From: Candidatus Pullilachnospira intestinigallinarum
Lineage (GTDB): Bacteria > Bacillota > Clostridia > Lachnospirales > Lachnospiraceae
NCBI GenBank assembly: GCA_018711275.1
Contig: DVIN01000003.1
Coordinates: forward strand, 1 to 64,000
Direction: 5' to 3'
DNA: 64,000 bases
Below the pieces are notes generated by a model. That model worked only from the letters and a program-made list of their open reading frames with translations. It had not been told where the DNA came from and ran no database searches. The translations under genes and the position numbers were made by a program. Positions 36,687 through 47,876 of the stretch are shown here, one piece after another. How positions within the stretch are numbered: position 1 is the stretch's first letter; each line of letters opens with the position of its first letter.

Positions 36687-38357
36687 TTACTGTCTGGGCA
36701 CTTCCAGAACGGCGCCCCTGTTGCCGCTGGTAACCATGGCCGCGTAGCGGGCCAGATATCCGGTGGTTACCCGGGGCTCCCTGGGCTGCCATGCTGCCCG
36801 GCGTTTCTCCATTTCCTCATCGGAAACCTTCAGCGACAGGCTGTGTTCCGGGATATTGATGCTGATGATATCCCCCTCCTGCACCAGAGCGATGGGACCG
36901 CCCACCGCGGCTTCCGGAGAAATATGACCGATGGAGGCGCCTCTGGAAGCGCCGGAGAAACGCCCGTCGGTAATCAGAGCTACAGAGGATCCCAGGCCCA
37001 TGCCGGCAATGGCGGAGGTGGGATTCAGCATTTCTCTCATGCCGGGGCCGCCCTTGGGTCCCTCATAACGGATCACCACCACATCTCCGGCAACGATCTT
37101 TCCGCCCTTGATGGCCGCAATGGCGTCTTCTTCACAGTCGAAAACTCTGGCCGGACCTTCGTGAACCATCATCTCGTCGCAGACCGCGCTCTTTTTCACC
37201 ACGCCGCCGTCGGGCGCCAGGTTTCCGGTCAGCACTGCCAGGCCGCCGGTCTCGCTGTAGGGATGATCGATGGGCCGGATCACTTCCGGATTCCGGTTGA
37301 CACTGTTTTTAATGTTCTCTCCCATGGTTTTTCCGGTGACCGTCATGCAGTCCAGGTTCAGCAGATCCTTTTTGGACAGCTCCTTCATCACCGCGTAAAC
37401 ACCGCCGGCCTCGTTGAGATCCTCCATGTAGGTGGGACCCGCCGGAGCCAGATGGCAGAGGTTGGGCGTTTTCTCACTGATGCCGTTGGCAAATGTGATA
37501 TCAAAGTCAAAGCCGATCTCATGGGCGATGGCCGGCAGATGCAGCATACTGTTGGTGGAACATCCCAGAGCCATATCCACCGTCAAAGCGTTCAGGATGG
37601 CGTCTTTTGTCATGATGTCCCTGGGCCGGATATTCTTCCGGTACATCTCCATCACCTGCATGCCCGCATGCTTTGCCAGTTTGATTCTCTCGGAATATAC
37701 GGCAGGGATGGTGCCGTTTCCGGGAAGGCCCATACCCAGCACTTCTGTCAGACAGTTCATGCTGTTGGCAGTGTACATGCCGGAGCAGGAACCGCAGGTG
37801 GGGCAGACCTTATTTTCGAACTCTTCCACATCCTCAGCAGTCATGGTTCCGGCGGCGTAGGAGCCCACAGCCTCGAACATGGAGGAGAGACTTCTTTTCT
37901 GTCCCTTCACATGGCCGGCAAGCATGGGACCGCCGCTGACAAATACGGTGGGAACATTGATTCTGGCTGCCGCCATCAGAAGTCCCGGCACATTCTTGTC
38001 GCAGTTGGGCACCATCACCAGCGCGTCAAACTGATGGGCCATGGCCATGGCCTCGGTGGAATCCGCAATCAGATCTCTGGTCACCAGAGAATACTTCATT
38101 CCGATATGTCCCATGGCAATTCCGTCACAGACCGCGATGGCCGGGAACACGATGGGCGTTCCGCCCGCCATGGCTACCCCCTGCTTCACGGCATTTACTA
38201 TTTTATCCAGGTTCATATGCCCCGGTACAATCTCATTATAAGAGCTGACAATTCCCACCAGAGGACGTTCCATCTCTTCCTTTGTCATTCCCAGCGCGTT
38301 GAAAAGGGAACGGTGGGGTGCCTGCTGCATACCCGTCTTCACTGCATCACTTCTCAT
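36687..38357 (-). CDS. ilvD: Dihydroxy-acid dehydratase
   Basis: 557 aa; [56 protein letters not shown]. Confidence 0.96.
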   Translation of the reverse strand: MRSDAVKTGMQQAPHRSLFNALGMTKEEMERPLVGIVSSYNEIVPGHMNLDKIVNAVKQGVAMAGGTPIVFPAIAVCDGIAMGHIGMKYSLVTRDLIADSTEAMAMAHQFDALVMVPNCDKNVPGLLMAAARINVPTVFVSGGPMLAGHVKGQKRSLSSMFEAVGSYAAGTMTAEDVEEFENKVCPTCGSCSGMYTANSMNCLTEVLGMGLPGNGTIPAVYSERIKLAKHAGMQVMEMYRKNIRPRDIMTKDAILNALTVDMALGCSTNSMLHLPAIAHEIGFDFDITFANGISEKTPNLCHLAPAGPTYMEDLNEAGGVYAVMKELSKKDLLNLDCMTVTGKTMGENIKNSVNRNPEVIRPIDHPYSETGGLAVLTGNLAPDGGVVKKSAVCDEMMVHEGPARVFDCEEDAIAAIKGGKIVAGDVVVIRYEGPKGGPGMREMLNPTSAIAGMGLGSSVALITDGRFSGASRGASIGHISPEAAVGGPIALVQEGDIISINIPEHSLSLKVSDEEMEKRRAAWQPREPRVTTGYLARYAAMVTSGNRGAVLEVPRQ

Positions 38358-38382
38358 CTTCCATCTTCCTTTCCTTATTTTG

Positions 38383-38461
38383 GGCCGAATGGCCATAAAG
38401 GTATCCCCGCAGGGGGTTTCCTTGATATTGGCCGGATGGCCATAGAGGTATCCCCGCAGGG
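38383..38461. repeat. Two direct copies of a ~32-bp intergenic repeat between ilvD and leuB
   Basis: GGCCGAATGGCCATAAAGGTATCCCCGCAGGG (38383-38414) and GGCCGGATGGCCATAGAGGTATCCCCGCAGGG (38430-38461). Confidence 0.85.
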
Positions 38462-38470
38462 ACCCCCCTT

Positions 38471-39556
38471 TTATTGAATTCTCTCCGCGATCAGATCTCC
38501 CATCTGCTCGGTTCCCACCTGGGTGCAGCCCCCGGACATAATATCCACGGTGCGGTATCCGTCTTTCAGCACCCGGCGTACCGCCTCTTCCACTGCATCC
38601 GCCTCCTTGTCCAGATCCAGGGAATACCGCAGCAGCATGGCCGCGGACAGAATGGTAGCGATGGGATTGGCGATACCTTTCCCGGCGATATCCGGCGCAG
38701 AGCCGTGGCTGGGCTCATACAGACCGAACTTTGTCTCATTGAGGCTCGCGGAGGAAAGCATGCCGATGGAGCCGGTCACCATACTGGCTTCATCCGAAAG
38801 GATATCTCCAAACATGTTTTCCGTCAGAATCACGTCGAACTGTCCCGGGTTGTGCACCAGCTGCATGGCACAGTTGTCCACCAGCATATGCTCCAGGGTC
38901 ACCTGAGGATAGTCCTTCGCCACATCCTCCACCACTTTTCTCCAGAGCCGGGAGGAATCCAGCACGTTGGCCTTGTCCACGCTGGTGACTTTCTTTCTTC
39001 TCTTCATGGCGATGTCAAAAGCCTTGATCGCGATTCTCCGGATCTCCTGCTCGTTGTAGGTCAGGGTGTCCACAGCGGTCATCACCCCGTCCTTCTCAGC
39101 CGTCTCCCGCTTTCCGAAGTACAGACCGCCGGTCAGCTCCCGGACGATAATCATGTCAAAACCGTCGCCGATCCGCTCCTCTTTCAGAGGGCAGGCGGCC
39201 TTCAATTCTTCATACAGATAAGCGGGCCGCAGGTTCGCGAACAGATTCAGCGCCTTCCGGATCCCCAGAAGACCTGCCTCCGGCCGTTTGGAAGGCTCCA
39301 GCCGATACCAGGGGGATGTCTTTGCGTCTCCGCCGATGGAGCCCATCAGCACCGCATCAGAAGCCTTCGCGTCCGCGATGGTCTCGTCGGTCAGCGGCAC
39401 CCCGTGCCGGTCAATGGAGGCTCCTCCAAGCAGCAGCTCCTTATATGTAAAGGAATGCCCGTAAACCTGACATACCTTATCCAGAATCTTCTTTGCCTCG
39501 CGGACAATCTCCGGGCCAATGCCATCGCCCGGAATCAGCGCAATCTTGTAATCCAT
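38471..39556 (-). CDS. leuB: 3-isopropylmalate dehydrogenase
   Basis: 361 aa; [50 protein letters not shown]. Confidence 0.95.
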   Translation of the reverse strand: MDYKIALIPGDGIGPEIVREAKKILDKVCQVYGHSFTYKELLLGGASIDRHGVPLTDETIADAKASDAVLMGSIGGDAKTSPWYRLEPSKRPEAGLLGIRKALNLFANLRPAYLYEELKAACPLKEERIGDGFDMIIVRELTGGLYFGKRETAEKDGVMTAVDTLTYNEQEIRRIAIKAFDIAMKRRKKVTSVDKANVLDSSRLWRKVVEDVAKDYPQVTLEHMLVDNCAMQLVHNPGQFDVILTENMFGDILSDEASMVTGSIGMLSSASLNETKFGLYEPSHGSAPDIAGKGIANPIATILSAAMLLRYSLDLDKEADAVEEAVRRVLKDGYRTVDIMSGGCTQVGTEQMGDLIAERIQ

Positions 39557-39626
39557 ACCACTTACGTCCTTTCTGAAATGTATTTCGGCCGGACGGACAC
39601 TGAAAATCTCTCAGAGCCTTCCTGTC

Positions 39627-39660
39627 GGCCGAACAGCCATAAAGAGATCCCCACAGGGAG
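39627..39660. repeat. Third, diverged copy of the ilvD/leuB intergenic repeat, in the leuB leader
   Basis: GGCCGAACAGCCATAAAGAGATCCCCACAGGGAG. Confidence 0.65.
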
Positions 39661-39703
39661 AATTTGGGTCTTTATCTCTTTAATATATCGCAGTATACTC
39701 TAT

Positions 39704-39732
39704 ACTATAATCCATTTTCCCCTTGTTTTCAA
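39704..39732 (-). promoter_or_regulatory. Predicted promoter of the leuB-ilvD-ilvB operon
   Basis: Minus strand TTGAAA - 17 nt - TATAGT. Confidence 0.7.
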
Positions 39733-39808
39733 GAGTGAAAAACCCGGAGGTCCAGCCTCCGCAGACAGCCAAATCCCGAATTTCATCCGTCCCTGCGCGA
39801 TTCGATCC

Positions 39809-40681
39809 TTATTGAAATATTCCACACTGTCTGGCGCAGCCGGTGGGTGTGGCGGCGCAACCGCCCAGGGCAGTCTCCCTCAGTTCAAAAGGAATCCGTT
39901 TTCCCACCCGGTACATGGCCTCTGCCATCTCGTCAAAGGGAATCAGCTGGGTAACACCGCTTAAGGCAATCTCCGCACAGGTGAGGGCATTGGCCACCCC
40001 GATGGCGTTTCTGCTCTGACAGGGGGATTCCACCAGACCGGCGATGGGATCGCACACCAGCCCCATAAGATTTGCAAGAGCAGTGGAAGCGGCATCCAGG
40101 CACTGGGCCGGCGTTCCTCCCATCAGTTCCACCGCCGCGGAGGCCGCCATGGCCGCAGCGGATCCCACCTCTGCCTGACAGCCGGCTTCGGCTCCGGCCA
40201 CGGATGCGTTCCGCATCAGCAGATACCCCACCGCGCCGGCATTGTAAAGGCCGGAAAGCATTTCTTCATCCGTCAGCTGATAAACCTCCTGCAGTGCCAG
40301 CAAAAGTCCGGGCACCACTCCGGATGATCCGGCGGTGGGCGCCGCCACGATCACTCCCATGGAAGCATTCAGTTCCAGAACAGCCATGGAATGGACGATG
40401 GCCCGGGAAAGCACCTCCCCGCAGATGGCCTTTCCTTCCCTGCGGTGTCTGCGGATTTTTTCGGCCTCCCCGCCGATGAGTCCTCCAATGGAACGGACCG
40501 GTTTTTCCAGAGATTCATGCACGGAATTTTTCATGATATCCAGGGCCTTCTTCATCCTGGCATCCACCTGATCTCCTGTCATTTCCTTCAGAAATTCTTC
40601 TCTTTTTTTCATCACTGCCGAAATGGGAAGCTGTTCCTTCCCGCACAGAGCCAGCAGTTCTTTTCCGTTCTTAAAGTCCAT
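39809..40681 (-). CDS. sdaAA: L-serine dehydratase, Fe-S dependent, alpha subunit
   Basis: 290 aa; APTAGSSGVVPGLLLAL, CQAEVGSAAAMAASA, VCDPIAGLVESPCQSRNAIG. Confidence 0.93.
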   Translation of the reverse strand: MDFKNGKELLALCGKEQLPISAVMKKREEFLKEMTGDQVDARMKKALDIMKNSVHESLEKPVRSIGGLIGGEAEKIRRHRREGKAICGEVLSRAIVHSMAVLELNASMGVIVAAPTAGSSGVVPGLLLALQEVYQLTDEEMLSGLYNAGAVGYLLMRNASVAGAEAGCQAEVGSAAAMAASAAVELMGGTPAQCLDAASTALANLMGLVCDPIAGLVESPCQSRNAIGVANALTCAEIALSGVTQLIPFDEMAEAMYRVGKRIPFELRETALGGCAATPTGCARQCGIFQ

Positions 40682-41360
40682 TTGACACCTCCTGTACCTG
40701 TATCAGCATCAGATCCTCCACATTGGGATTCACCCGGATCCACCGCACCGCATCTTCCGGAATCGGCTCGTCGGACTCCACAATCGTGTAGGCCCGGGCG
40801 CCTTTTTCCTCCCGGAACAGGCGCATAAACGCAATGTTGGCGTTGGCTTCGCTGAGGCAGCGGGTGATATGGGCCACCACTCCCGGTTTATCCTTTTGAA
40901 TGACCACCAACGTGCTGTACTCGCCGGTAAATTCCACATCCACACCGTTAAGACGAACGATCCGGATCTTTCCGCCGCCCAGAGATTCCCCCCGCACAGT
41001 CATCCGGCTGCCGTCGGCGCTCTCCATCTCAATATCCACCGTGTTGGGATGCACCTCCGTCTCCGTGGTATTTTTCACAAATTCATACTGAAGCCCCCGT
41101 TCATCGGCAATGGCAAAGGAATCACGGATCCGCAGATCATCTGTGGCAAATCCCATGATGCCGCCCAGAAGCGCCCGGTCCGTCCCGTGCCCCCGATAGG
41201 TTTTGGCAAAGGAGCCATACAAAGTAAATGTCACCCGGCTGACCTCCTTCGCAAACAGTTTTCTGGCCAGACCGGATACACTGGCCGCTCCCGCGGTGTG
41301 GGAGCTGGAAGGTCCCACCATATTGGGCCCGATTACATCGAATACACTGATCAATGACAT
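40671..41360 (-). CDS. sdaAB: L-serine dehydratase, Fe-S dependent, beta subunit (ACT domain)
   Basis: 230 aa; SVFDVIGPNMVGPSSSHTAGA, ACT-like KPGVVAHITRCLSEANANIAFM. Confidence 0.93.
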   Translation of the reverse strand: MSLISVFDVIGPNMVGPSSSHTAGAASVSGLARKLFAKEVSRVTFTLYGSFAKTYRGHGTDRALLGGIMGFATDDLRIRDSFAIADERGLQYEFVKNTTETEVHPNTVDIEMESADGSRMTVRGESLGGGKIRIVRLNGVDVEFTGEYSTLVVIQKDKPGVVAHITRCLSEANANIAFMRLFREEKGARAYTIVESDEPIPEDAVRWIRVNPNVEDLMLIQVQEVSNGL

Positions 41361-41428
41361 GAACGTATTCCCTCCTGCATGAAATTCAACAGGCCGGATT
41401 TCCTGTAAACCGCCTGCTGTCGTGAATG

Positions 41429-41490
41429 AAAAAACGCGCCGGATGGGGAAAACGGGTATTACTCGATACCCTGGCCCCCAATCCGGCACG
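41429..41490 (-). terminator. Branched rho-independent terminator after yajC
   Basis: Minus strand CGTGCCGGATTGGGG ... CCCCATCCGGCGCG TTTTTT with internal GGGTAT/ATACCC hairpin. Confidence 0.85.
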
Positions 41491-41502
41491 CTTCCTTTTA
41501 AA

Positions 41503-41820
41503 TTACGCGTTAGCCTCGGACGCTTTTTCCACCTCGGCAATCGCAGATTTTCTCATGGGAATTCTGCAGTTTTTGTTGTTGCCGAACTCCACAATCACAT
41601 CTTCATCGGTGATATCAATCACAACGCCGTAGAAACCGCTGGTGGTCACAACCGCGTCTCCCACCGCCATATCTGCCAGCATCGCTGTCACACGCTTCTG
41701 CTCTTTCTTCTGCGGACGGATCATCAGAAACCACATCAGACCGAAAAGCAGTACGATCCAGACGATCATACCGATCATTCCCGCTGCTCCGCCGCTGCTT
41801 GCTGTTGCCACAACTGCCAT
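41503..41820 (-). CDS. yajC: Preprotein translocase subunit YajC
   Basis: 106 aa; WFLMIRPQKKEQKRVTAMLADMAVGDAVVTTSGFYGVV. Confidence 0.93.
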   Translation of the reverse strand: MAVVATASSGGAAGMIGMIVWIVLLFGLMWFLMIRPQKKEQKRVTAMLADMAVGDAVVTTSGFYGVVIDITDEDVIVEFGNNKNCRIPMRKSAIAEVEKASEANA

Positions 41821-41973
41821 GTTATCTTCCTCCTGCAATTCAATTCGTTCCCGCTGGAACCTCCGTGCTGCTGTCCGCAGCAACACACTAGTACAATGAT
41901 ACACAAAAACCTGACACACATCAAGTTCTTTTTGCCTTTTTTATAAATTCTTTATGGACCTGTTTTCCTGCCG

Positions 41974-43122
41974 TCAGCCCATTTTCCGGGCACCGTCATT
42001 TTCCAGAAAGCCTTCCAGCTTCTTTTTCTTGAATTCCCGGTAACGGCCTTCCTCAATAGCCTGGCGGATCTCCTCCATCAGATGATTGTAAAAATACAGA
42101 TTGTGAAGGACGCAGAGTCGCATTCCCAGCATCTCCTTCGCTTTCAGCAGATGACGGATATACGCCCTGCTGTAATGGCGGCAGGCAGGACAGCCGCAGC
42201 CCTCCTCAATGGGCCGTTCATCCAGTTCGTACTTCGCGTTGAACAGATTTCTCTTCCCCTGACTGGTATACACATGACCGTGGCGTCCGTTTCTGGAAGG
42301 ATACACACAGTCGAAGAAATCCACTCCCCGGTCCACAGCCTCCAGAATATTGGCGGGTGTTCCCACGCCCATCAGATACACCGGTTTTTCTCTGGGAAGT
42401 TCCGGAACTGTCACATCCAGAATCCGGTACATCTCCTCATGGGATTCTCCCACTGCCAGACCGCCCACCGCATAGCCGTCCAGATCCAGCCGGCGGATCT
42501 GACGGGCGTGTTCGATACGGATATCCTCGTAGATGGCCCCCTGATTAATGCCGAAAAGCATCTGATGGGGATTGACGGTATCCGCAAGGCTATTGAGCCG
42601 GTTCATCTCGTCCCTGCACCGCGCCAGCCAGCGGGTGGTACGGGCCACTGAATTTTCCACATAGCTGCGGTCAGCCACACTGGATGGACATTCATCAAAG
42701 GCCATGGCGATGGTGGAGCCCAGATTGGACTGAATCTGCATGCTCTCCTCCGGTCCCATGAAAATCTTTCTTCCGTCGATGTGAGAGTTGAAGTACACAC
42801 CTTCCTCTTTGATTTTCCGCAGACCGGCCAGAGAAAACACCTGAAATCCACCGGAATCCGTAAGAATGGGACGTTCCCAGTTCATAAAACGGTGCAGTCC
42901 TCCCAGTTTCCGGATCACCTGATCGCCGGGACGTACATGGAGATGATAGGTGTTGGACAGCTCCACCTGGGTGCCGATTTCATAAAGGTCCATGGTGGAC
43001 ACCGCTCCTTTAATGGCGGCAGCGGTACCCACGTTCATAAACACCGGAGTCTGGATGGTTCCGTGAACCGTAGTCAGCTGCGCTCTTTTGGCCCGCCCGT
43101 CCTCTGCCAGAATTTTATACAT
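41974..43122 (-). CDS. tgt: Queuine tRNA-ribosyltransferase (tRNA-guanine transglycosylase)
   Basis: 383 aa; TDSGGFQVFSL, VGESHEEMYRIL, GVDFFDCVYPSRNGRHG, GCGCPACRHYSRAYIRHL. Confidence 0.95.
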   Translation of the reverse strand: MYKILAEDGRAKRAQLTTVHGTIQTPVFMNVGTAAAIKGAVSTMDLYEIGTQVELSNTYHLHVRPGDQVIRKLGGLHRFMNWERPILTDSGGFQVFSLAGLRKIKEEGVYFNSHIDGRKIFMGPEESMQIQSNLGSTIAMAFDECPSSVADRSYVENSVARTTRWLARCRDEMNRLNSLADTVNPHQMLFGINQGAIYEDIRIEHARQIRRLDLDGYAVGGLAVGESHEEMYRILDVTVPELPREKPVYLMGVGTPANILEAVDRGVDFFDCVYPSRNGRHGHVYTSQGKRNLFNAKYELDERPIEEGCGCPACRHYSRAYIRHLLKAKEMLGMRLCVLHNLYFYNHLMEEIRQAIEEGRYREFKKKKLEGFLENDGARKMG

Positions 43123-43472
43123 AAACACTACTCCTCTTTCATGACATTTGCAACCGTCTCGCCTTCCGGCATCTCCGACACAGCAGAAGGCAAACTTGTC
43201 ACAGACATTCTTATCCAGTATACTCTTCCCCGGAAGATTTTTCAAGATTTTTAGCAATTTTTAATCATTGCCATCTGTCTGAAAGTGTCGTATAATCGTT
43301 ATCTGGAAATGGATCTTTCATTTCCTATGTTTATTAAGGCCGAAATGGGAACTGTGCGGACAGAAGCTTCCGCTTTACTCCGGCCGTTGCTCTGCCTTTC
43401 CGTTAAAGAAGAACCGGCAGAGCCTGTATTTTGTAAATTTTATACCTATCACATAACCACAGAGAAAAGGAG

Positions 43473-46400
43473 GTGGCAGTTATTACTGCTGCAGAAAACA
43501 AAACGACTACATATACCCTGGGAATTGACATTGGTTCCACCACGGTAAAAATCGCCATACTGGATGAGGCTCACAAGCTGCTGTTTTCCGACTATGAGCG
43601 TCATTTTGCCAATATCCAGGAGACACTGGCCGCGCTTCTCGGGAAGGCGCGTCAGAGTCTTGGGGAGCTTACGGTTCATCCGGTGATCACCGGATCCGGC
43701 GGTCTGGCTCTTGCCAACAGTCTTGAAGTTCCCTTCGTTCAGGAAGTGATCGCTGTTTCCACGGCTCTTCAGGAGATTGCGCCGCAGACGGATGTGGCCA
43801 TCGAGCTGGGCGGCGAGGACGCCAAGATCATCTATTTTGAAGGGGGCAACATTGAGCAGCGGATGAACGGTATCTGCGCCGGCGGCACCGGCTCCTTCAT
43901 CGACCAGATGGCATCCCTTCTCCAGACAGACGCCACCGGGCTTAACGAGTACGCGAAAAACTACCGGGCGCTTTACCCCATCGCCGCCCGCTGCGGTGTG
44001 TTTGCAAAATCTGATATCCAGCCGCTCATCAACGACGGCGCCACCAAGGAAGACCTCTCCGCCTCTATTTTTCAGGCGGTGGTCAATCAGACCATCAGCG
44101 GTCTGGCCTGCGGAAAGCCTATCCGTGGACATATCGCGTTTCTGGGAGGACCGCTCCATTTCCTTTCAGAGCTGAAACAGGCGTTTATCCGTACCCTGAA
44201 GCTGGATGACGAACACACCATTGTACCTGAAAATTCCCATCTTTTCGCGGCCATGGGTTCTGCCATGAACGCCAAAGAAGAGGTGACGGTATCTCTCGCC
44301 GAGATGCAGGAACGCCTGTCCGGCACAGTCAAACTGGACTTTGAGGTGGCCCGTATGGAACCGCTGTTTGCCTCCCAGGAGGAGTACGACGCCTTCAACG
44401 AGCGTCAGAGCCAGTACAACGTGGCCACCGCGGATCTTTCCACCTATGAGGGAAACTGCTATCTGGGTATCGACGCCGGCTCCACCACCACCAAGGCAGC
44501 TCTGGTGGGCGAGGACGGCTCTCTGCTGTACTCTTTTTACAGCAACAACAACGGAAGCCCGCTGGCCACCACCATCCGGGCCATTCAGGATATCTATCAG
44601 AAGATGCCCGACACCGCGCGCATCGCCTATTCCTGCTCCACCGGTTACGGGGAGGCGCTGATCAAGGCGGCCCTGCTGCTGGACGAGGGAGAGGTGGAAA
44701 CCGTCTCCCACTACTATGCGGCGGCATTTTTCGACCCCAACGTGGACTGTATCCTGGACATCGGCGGACAGGACATGAAATGCATCAAGATCAAAAACCA
44801 CACGGTGGACAGCGTACAGCTCAACGAAGCCTGTTCCTCCGGCTGCGGCTCCTTCATCGAAACTTTCGCCAAATCCCTGAACTACAGCGTCCAGGATTTC
44901 GCAAAGGCGGCTCTGTTTGCCCAGCACCCCATCGATCTGGGAACCCGCTGTACGGTGTTCATGAACTCCAAGGTGAAACAGGCCCAGAAGGAAGGCGCTT
45001 CCGTGGCGGATATCTCCGCCGGACTGGCCTATTCTGTCATTAAAAATGCCCTTTACAAAGTGATCAAGGTGTCCGACGCTTCCGAGCTGGGACGCCAGAT
45101 CGTGGTGCAGGGCGGAACCTTCTACAATGACGCGGTGCTGCGAAGCTTTGAGAAGATCGCAGGCTGCGAAGCCATCCGACCGGATATCGCCGGCATCATG
45201 GGCGCCTTCGGAGCGGCTCTGATCGCCAGAGAACGGTATGAGGACGGAAAAGAGTCCACCATGCTTCCCATCGAGAAGATCAACAGCCTGAAGTACACCA
45301 CCAGCATGGCCAACTGCAAAGGCTGTACCAACAACTGCCGGCTGACCATCAACCATTTCTCCGGCGGCCGCCAGTATATCAGCGGAAACCGCTGCGAGCG
45401 GGGTATCGGAAAGCAGAAAAACCGGGAAAACATTCCCAACCTGTTCGATTACAAATATAAAAAGCTGTTCGGCTATGAGTCTCTGCCGGCTGACAAAGCC
45501 GTCCGGGGCCAGGTGGGAATTCCCCGGGTGCTGAATATGTTTGAGAATTATCCTTTCTGGCATACCTTCTTTACGAAGCTGAAATACCAGGTGATTCTCT
45601 CCCCCACCTCCACCAGAAAGCTGTATGAGCTGGGCATCGAATCCATTCCCAGTGAATCGGAGTGTTATCCGGCCAAGCTTGCCCACGGCCATGTGACCTG
45701 GCTGATCCGCCAGGGTGTGAAGTTTATCTTCTACCCCTGTATTCCCTATGAGCGGACGGAGTTTCCCGATGCGGTAAACCATTACAACTGCCCCATCGTC
45801 ACCTCCTACGCGGAGAATATCAAAAACAACGTGGATGAGCTGTACGGTTCCTCCATTGTATTTAAAAATCCGTTCCTTCCCTTCACCAACGAGGAGGTGC
45901 TGACCGCCCGGCTGGTGGAAGAGTTCCCCGACATTCCCAAAGAGGAAGTGGAGGCGGCCGCCCATGCAGGCTGGAAGGAAATGGAACATATGCGGAACGA
46001 TATTCGCCGGAAAGGCGAGGAGACTCTGGCATACATGGAGAAAACCGGACGCCGGGGCATCGTGCTGGCAGGCCGTCCCTACCATATCGACCCGGAGATC
46101 CACCACGGCATCCCGGATATGATCAACTCCTATGGGCTGGCAGTGCTGACAGAGGATTCCGTCTCCCACCTGGCTCCCCTGGAGCGGCCGCTGCGGGTCA
46201 ACGACCAGTGGATGTATCACACCCGCCTGTACGCCGCCGCCAATTTTGTAAAGGAACGGGATGATCTGGATCTGATTCAGCTGAACTCCTTCGGCTGCGG
46301 ACTGGACGCCGTCACCACCGACCAGGTACAGGAGATTCTGGCCGACAGCGGAAAGATCTATACCTGCCTGAAGATTGATGAGGTAAACAACCTGGGCGCC

Positions 46401-47741
46401 GCCCGTATCCGGGTACGGTCCCTGCTGGCTGCCATCCGCACCAGAGAAAAACAGCAGGAAAAACGGAAGATCCGCCCCTCTTCCATCAAGAAGGTTCCCT
46501 TCACGGAGGAGATGCGGAAAACCTACACCATCCTGTGCCCGCAGATGTCGCCCATTCATTTCAACATCCTGCAGGCCGGCTTCAATGCCAGCGGCTACCA
46601 CCTGGAGGTGCTGCCCAACGACAACAAAGAAGCCGTGGATGTGGGACTGAAGTATGTGAACAACGACGCCTGCTATCCCTCCCTGATGGTGGTGGGACAG
46701 ATCATGCAGGCCCTGCTCTCCGGAAAGTACGATCTGAACCGGGTGGCGGTAATCATGTCCCAGACGGGAGGCGGCTGCCGGGCATCCAACTATATCGGAT
46801 TTATCCGCCGGGCGCTGAAGAAAGCCGGTATGACGCAGATTCCGGTGATCTCCGTAAACCTGAGCGGTCTGGAGAGCAATCCGGGCTTTAAGATTACTCC
46901 CGGACTGGCCCGCCGTCTGGCTTACGGCGCTATCTTCGGGGATATTCTGATGAAATGTCTCTACCGGATGCGTCCCTACGAGAAGAAACAGGGCTCTGCG
47001 GACCGGCTCCACCGGAAATGGGAAAAGATCTGTATCGAATTTGTGGCCGGTAAACGCATGAGCCACACCCGGTTCAAACAGATCTGCCGCACCATGATCC
47101 GCGATTTCGATCACCTGCCCATCCACGAGGACATGAAAAAGCCCCGGGTGGGAATCGTGGGCGAGATTCTGGTAAAATTCCTTCCGGCTGCCAACAACCA
47201 TCTGGCAGAACTTCTGGAGGAGGAAGGCGCTGAACCCGTTGTACCGGATCTGGTGGACTTCATGAACTACAGCTTCTACAACCAGAACTTCAAGCATGAA
47301 AAACTGGGCTTCAAAAAGAAATCCGCCGTTCTGGGAAATGCCGGCGTGGCCGCCATCAACTGGCTGCGGAAAGCCGCTGCCGAGGAATTTAAAAAGAGCC
47401 GCCACTTTACCCCGCCGGCAGACATCGCTGATCTGGCGAGAATGGCTTCTCCCATCGTGTCTGTGGGAAATCAGACCGGAGAGGGATGGTTCCTGACCGG
47501 AGAAATGATGGAGCTGATCCACGGCGGAGTGAAAAATATCGTTTGTATTCAGCCTTTTGCCTGCCTCCCCAACCATATCGTGGGAAAAGGCGTTATCAAG
47601 GCCATCCGCCGGGAGTATCCGGACGCTAATATCGTGGCCGTGGACTACGACCCGGGCGCTTCCGAGGTAAACCAGCTGAACCGTATCAAGCTGATGCTTT
47701 CCACAGCGGTGAAAAATCTGAATAAACAAAAAGAAGCGTAA
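43473..47741 (+). CDS. Large 2-hydroxyacyl-CoA dehydratase activase-like protein (two BcrA/BadF/BadG ATPase domains + C-terminal regions); GTG start
   Basis: 1422 aa; two LGID(I/A)GSTTxK motifs, [13 protein letters not shown] / [13 protein letters not shown]-terminal DUF2229-like and HgdB-like regions. Confidence 0.92.
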   Translation: MAVITAAENKTTTYTLGIDIGSTTVKIAILDEAHKLLFSDYERHFANIQETLAALLGKARQSLGELTVHPVITGSGGLALANSLEVPFVQEVIAVSTALQEIAPQTDVAIELGGEDAKIIYFEGGNIEQRMNGICAGGTGSFIDQMASLLQTDATGLNEYAKNYRALYPIAARCGVFAKSDIQPLINDGATKEDLSASIFQAVVNQTISGLACGKPIRGHIAFLGGPLHFLSELKQAFIRTLKLDDEHTIVPENSHLFAAMGSAMNAKEEVTVSLAEMQERLSGTVKLDFEVARMEPLFASQEEYDAFNERQSQYNVATADLSTYEGNCYLGIDAGSTTTKAALVGEDGSLLYSFYSNNNGSPLATTIRAIQDIYQKMPDTARIAYSCSTGYGEALIKAALLLDEGEVETVSHYYAAAFFDPNVDCILDIGGQDMKCIKIKNHTVDSVQLNEACSSGCGSFIETFAKSLNYSVQDFAKAALFAQHPIDLGTRCTVFMNSKVKQAQKEGASVADISAGLAYSVIKNALYKVIKVSDASELGRQIVVQGGTFYNDAVLRSFEKIAGCEAIRPDIAGIMGAFGAALIARERYEDGKESTMLPIEKINSLKYTTSMANCKGCTNNCRLTINHFSGGRQYISGNRCERGIGKQKNRENIPNLFDYKYKKLFGYESLPADKAVRGQVGIPRVLNMFENYPFWHTFFTKLKYQVILSPTSTRKLYELGIESIPSESECYPAKLAHGHVTWLIRQGVKFIFYPCIPYERTEFPDAVNHYNCPIVTSYAENIKNNVDELYGSSIVFKNPFLPFTNEEVLTARLVEEFPDIPKEEVEAAAHAGWKEMEHMRNDIRRKGEETLAYMEKTGRRGIVLAGRPYHIDPEIHHGIPDMINSYGLAVLTEDSVSHLAPLERPLRVNDQWMYHTRLYAAANFVKERDDLDLIQLNSFGCGLDAVTTDQVQEILADSGKIYTCLKIDEVNNLGAARIRVRSLLAAIRTREKQQEKRKIRPSSIKKVPFTEEMRKTYTILCPQMSPIHFNILQAGFNASGYHLEVLPNDNKEAVDVGLKYVNNDACYPSLMVVGQIMQALLSGKYDLNRVAVIMSQTGGGCRASNYIGFIRRALKKAGMTQIPVISVNLSGLESNPGFKITPGLARRLAYGAIFGDILMKCLYRMRPYEKKQGSADRLHRKWEKICIEFVAGKRMSHTRFKQICRTMIRDFDHLPIHEDMKKPRVGIVGEILVKFLPAANNHLAELLEEEGAEPVVPDLVDFMNYSFYNQNFKHEKLGFKKKSAVLGNAGVAAINWLRKAAAEEFKKSRHFTPPADIADLARMASPIVSVGNQTGEGWFLTGEMMELIHGGVKNIVCIQPFACLPNHIVGKGVIKAIRREYPDANIVAVDYDPGASEVNQLNRIKLMLSTAVKNLNKQKEA

Positions 47742-47783
47742 AAAAAACCGTCCTGAAAGAATTTTTTTCAGGACGGTTTTTTT
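47741..47783 (+). terminator. Terminator downstream of the activase gene
   Basis: AAAAACCGTCCTGAAA / TTTTCAGGACGGTTTTTTT. Confidence 0.88.
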
Positions 47784-47876
47784 ATGCGCTTTACAGTTGG
47801 TTTCCTGTGTTTTGCAATTAACAAATGGCCGATAATCCGCCGCGCGCCTTAGTGATACCGCTTTCCGGCATGCGTC

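Noticed and set aside
38383-38461. CRISPR-like array
   Set aside because: Only two close copies with a 15-nt gap and no spacer periodicity or cas genes.
34962-38477. 1171-aa plus-strand ORF
   Set aside because: Lies antisense to ilvB, ilvD and their gap; His/Gly/Gln-rich shadow translation produced by codon bias, with no recognisable domain.
39560-39700. T-box riboswitch in the leuB leader
   Set aside because: No T-box core sequence, specifier loop layout or intrinsic antiterminator/terminator pair could be found; leader also too short.
44166-47729. 1187-aa minus-strand ORF
   Set aside because: Entirely antisense to the conserved activase gene; composition typical of a shadow ORF.
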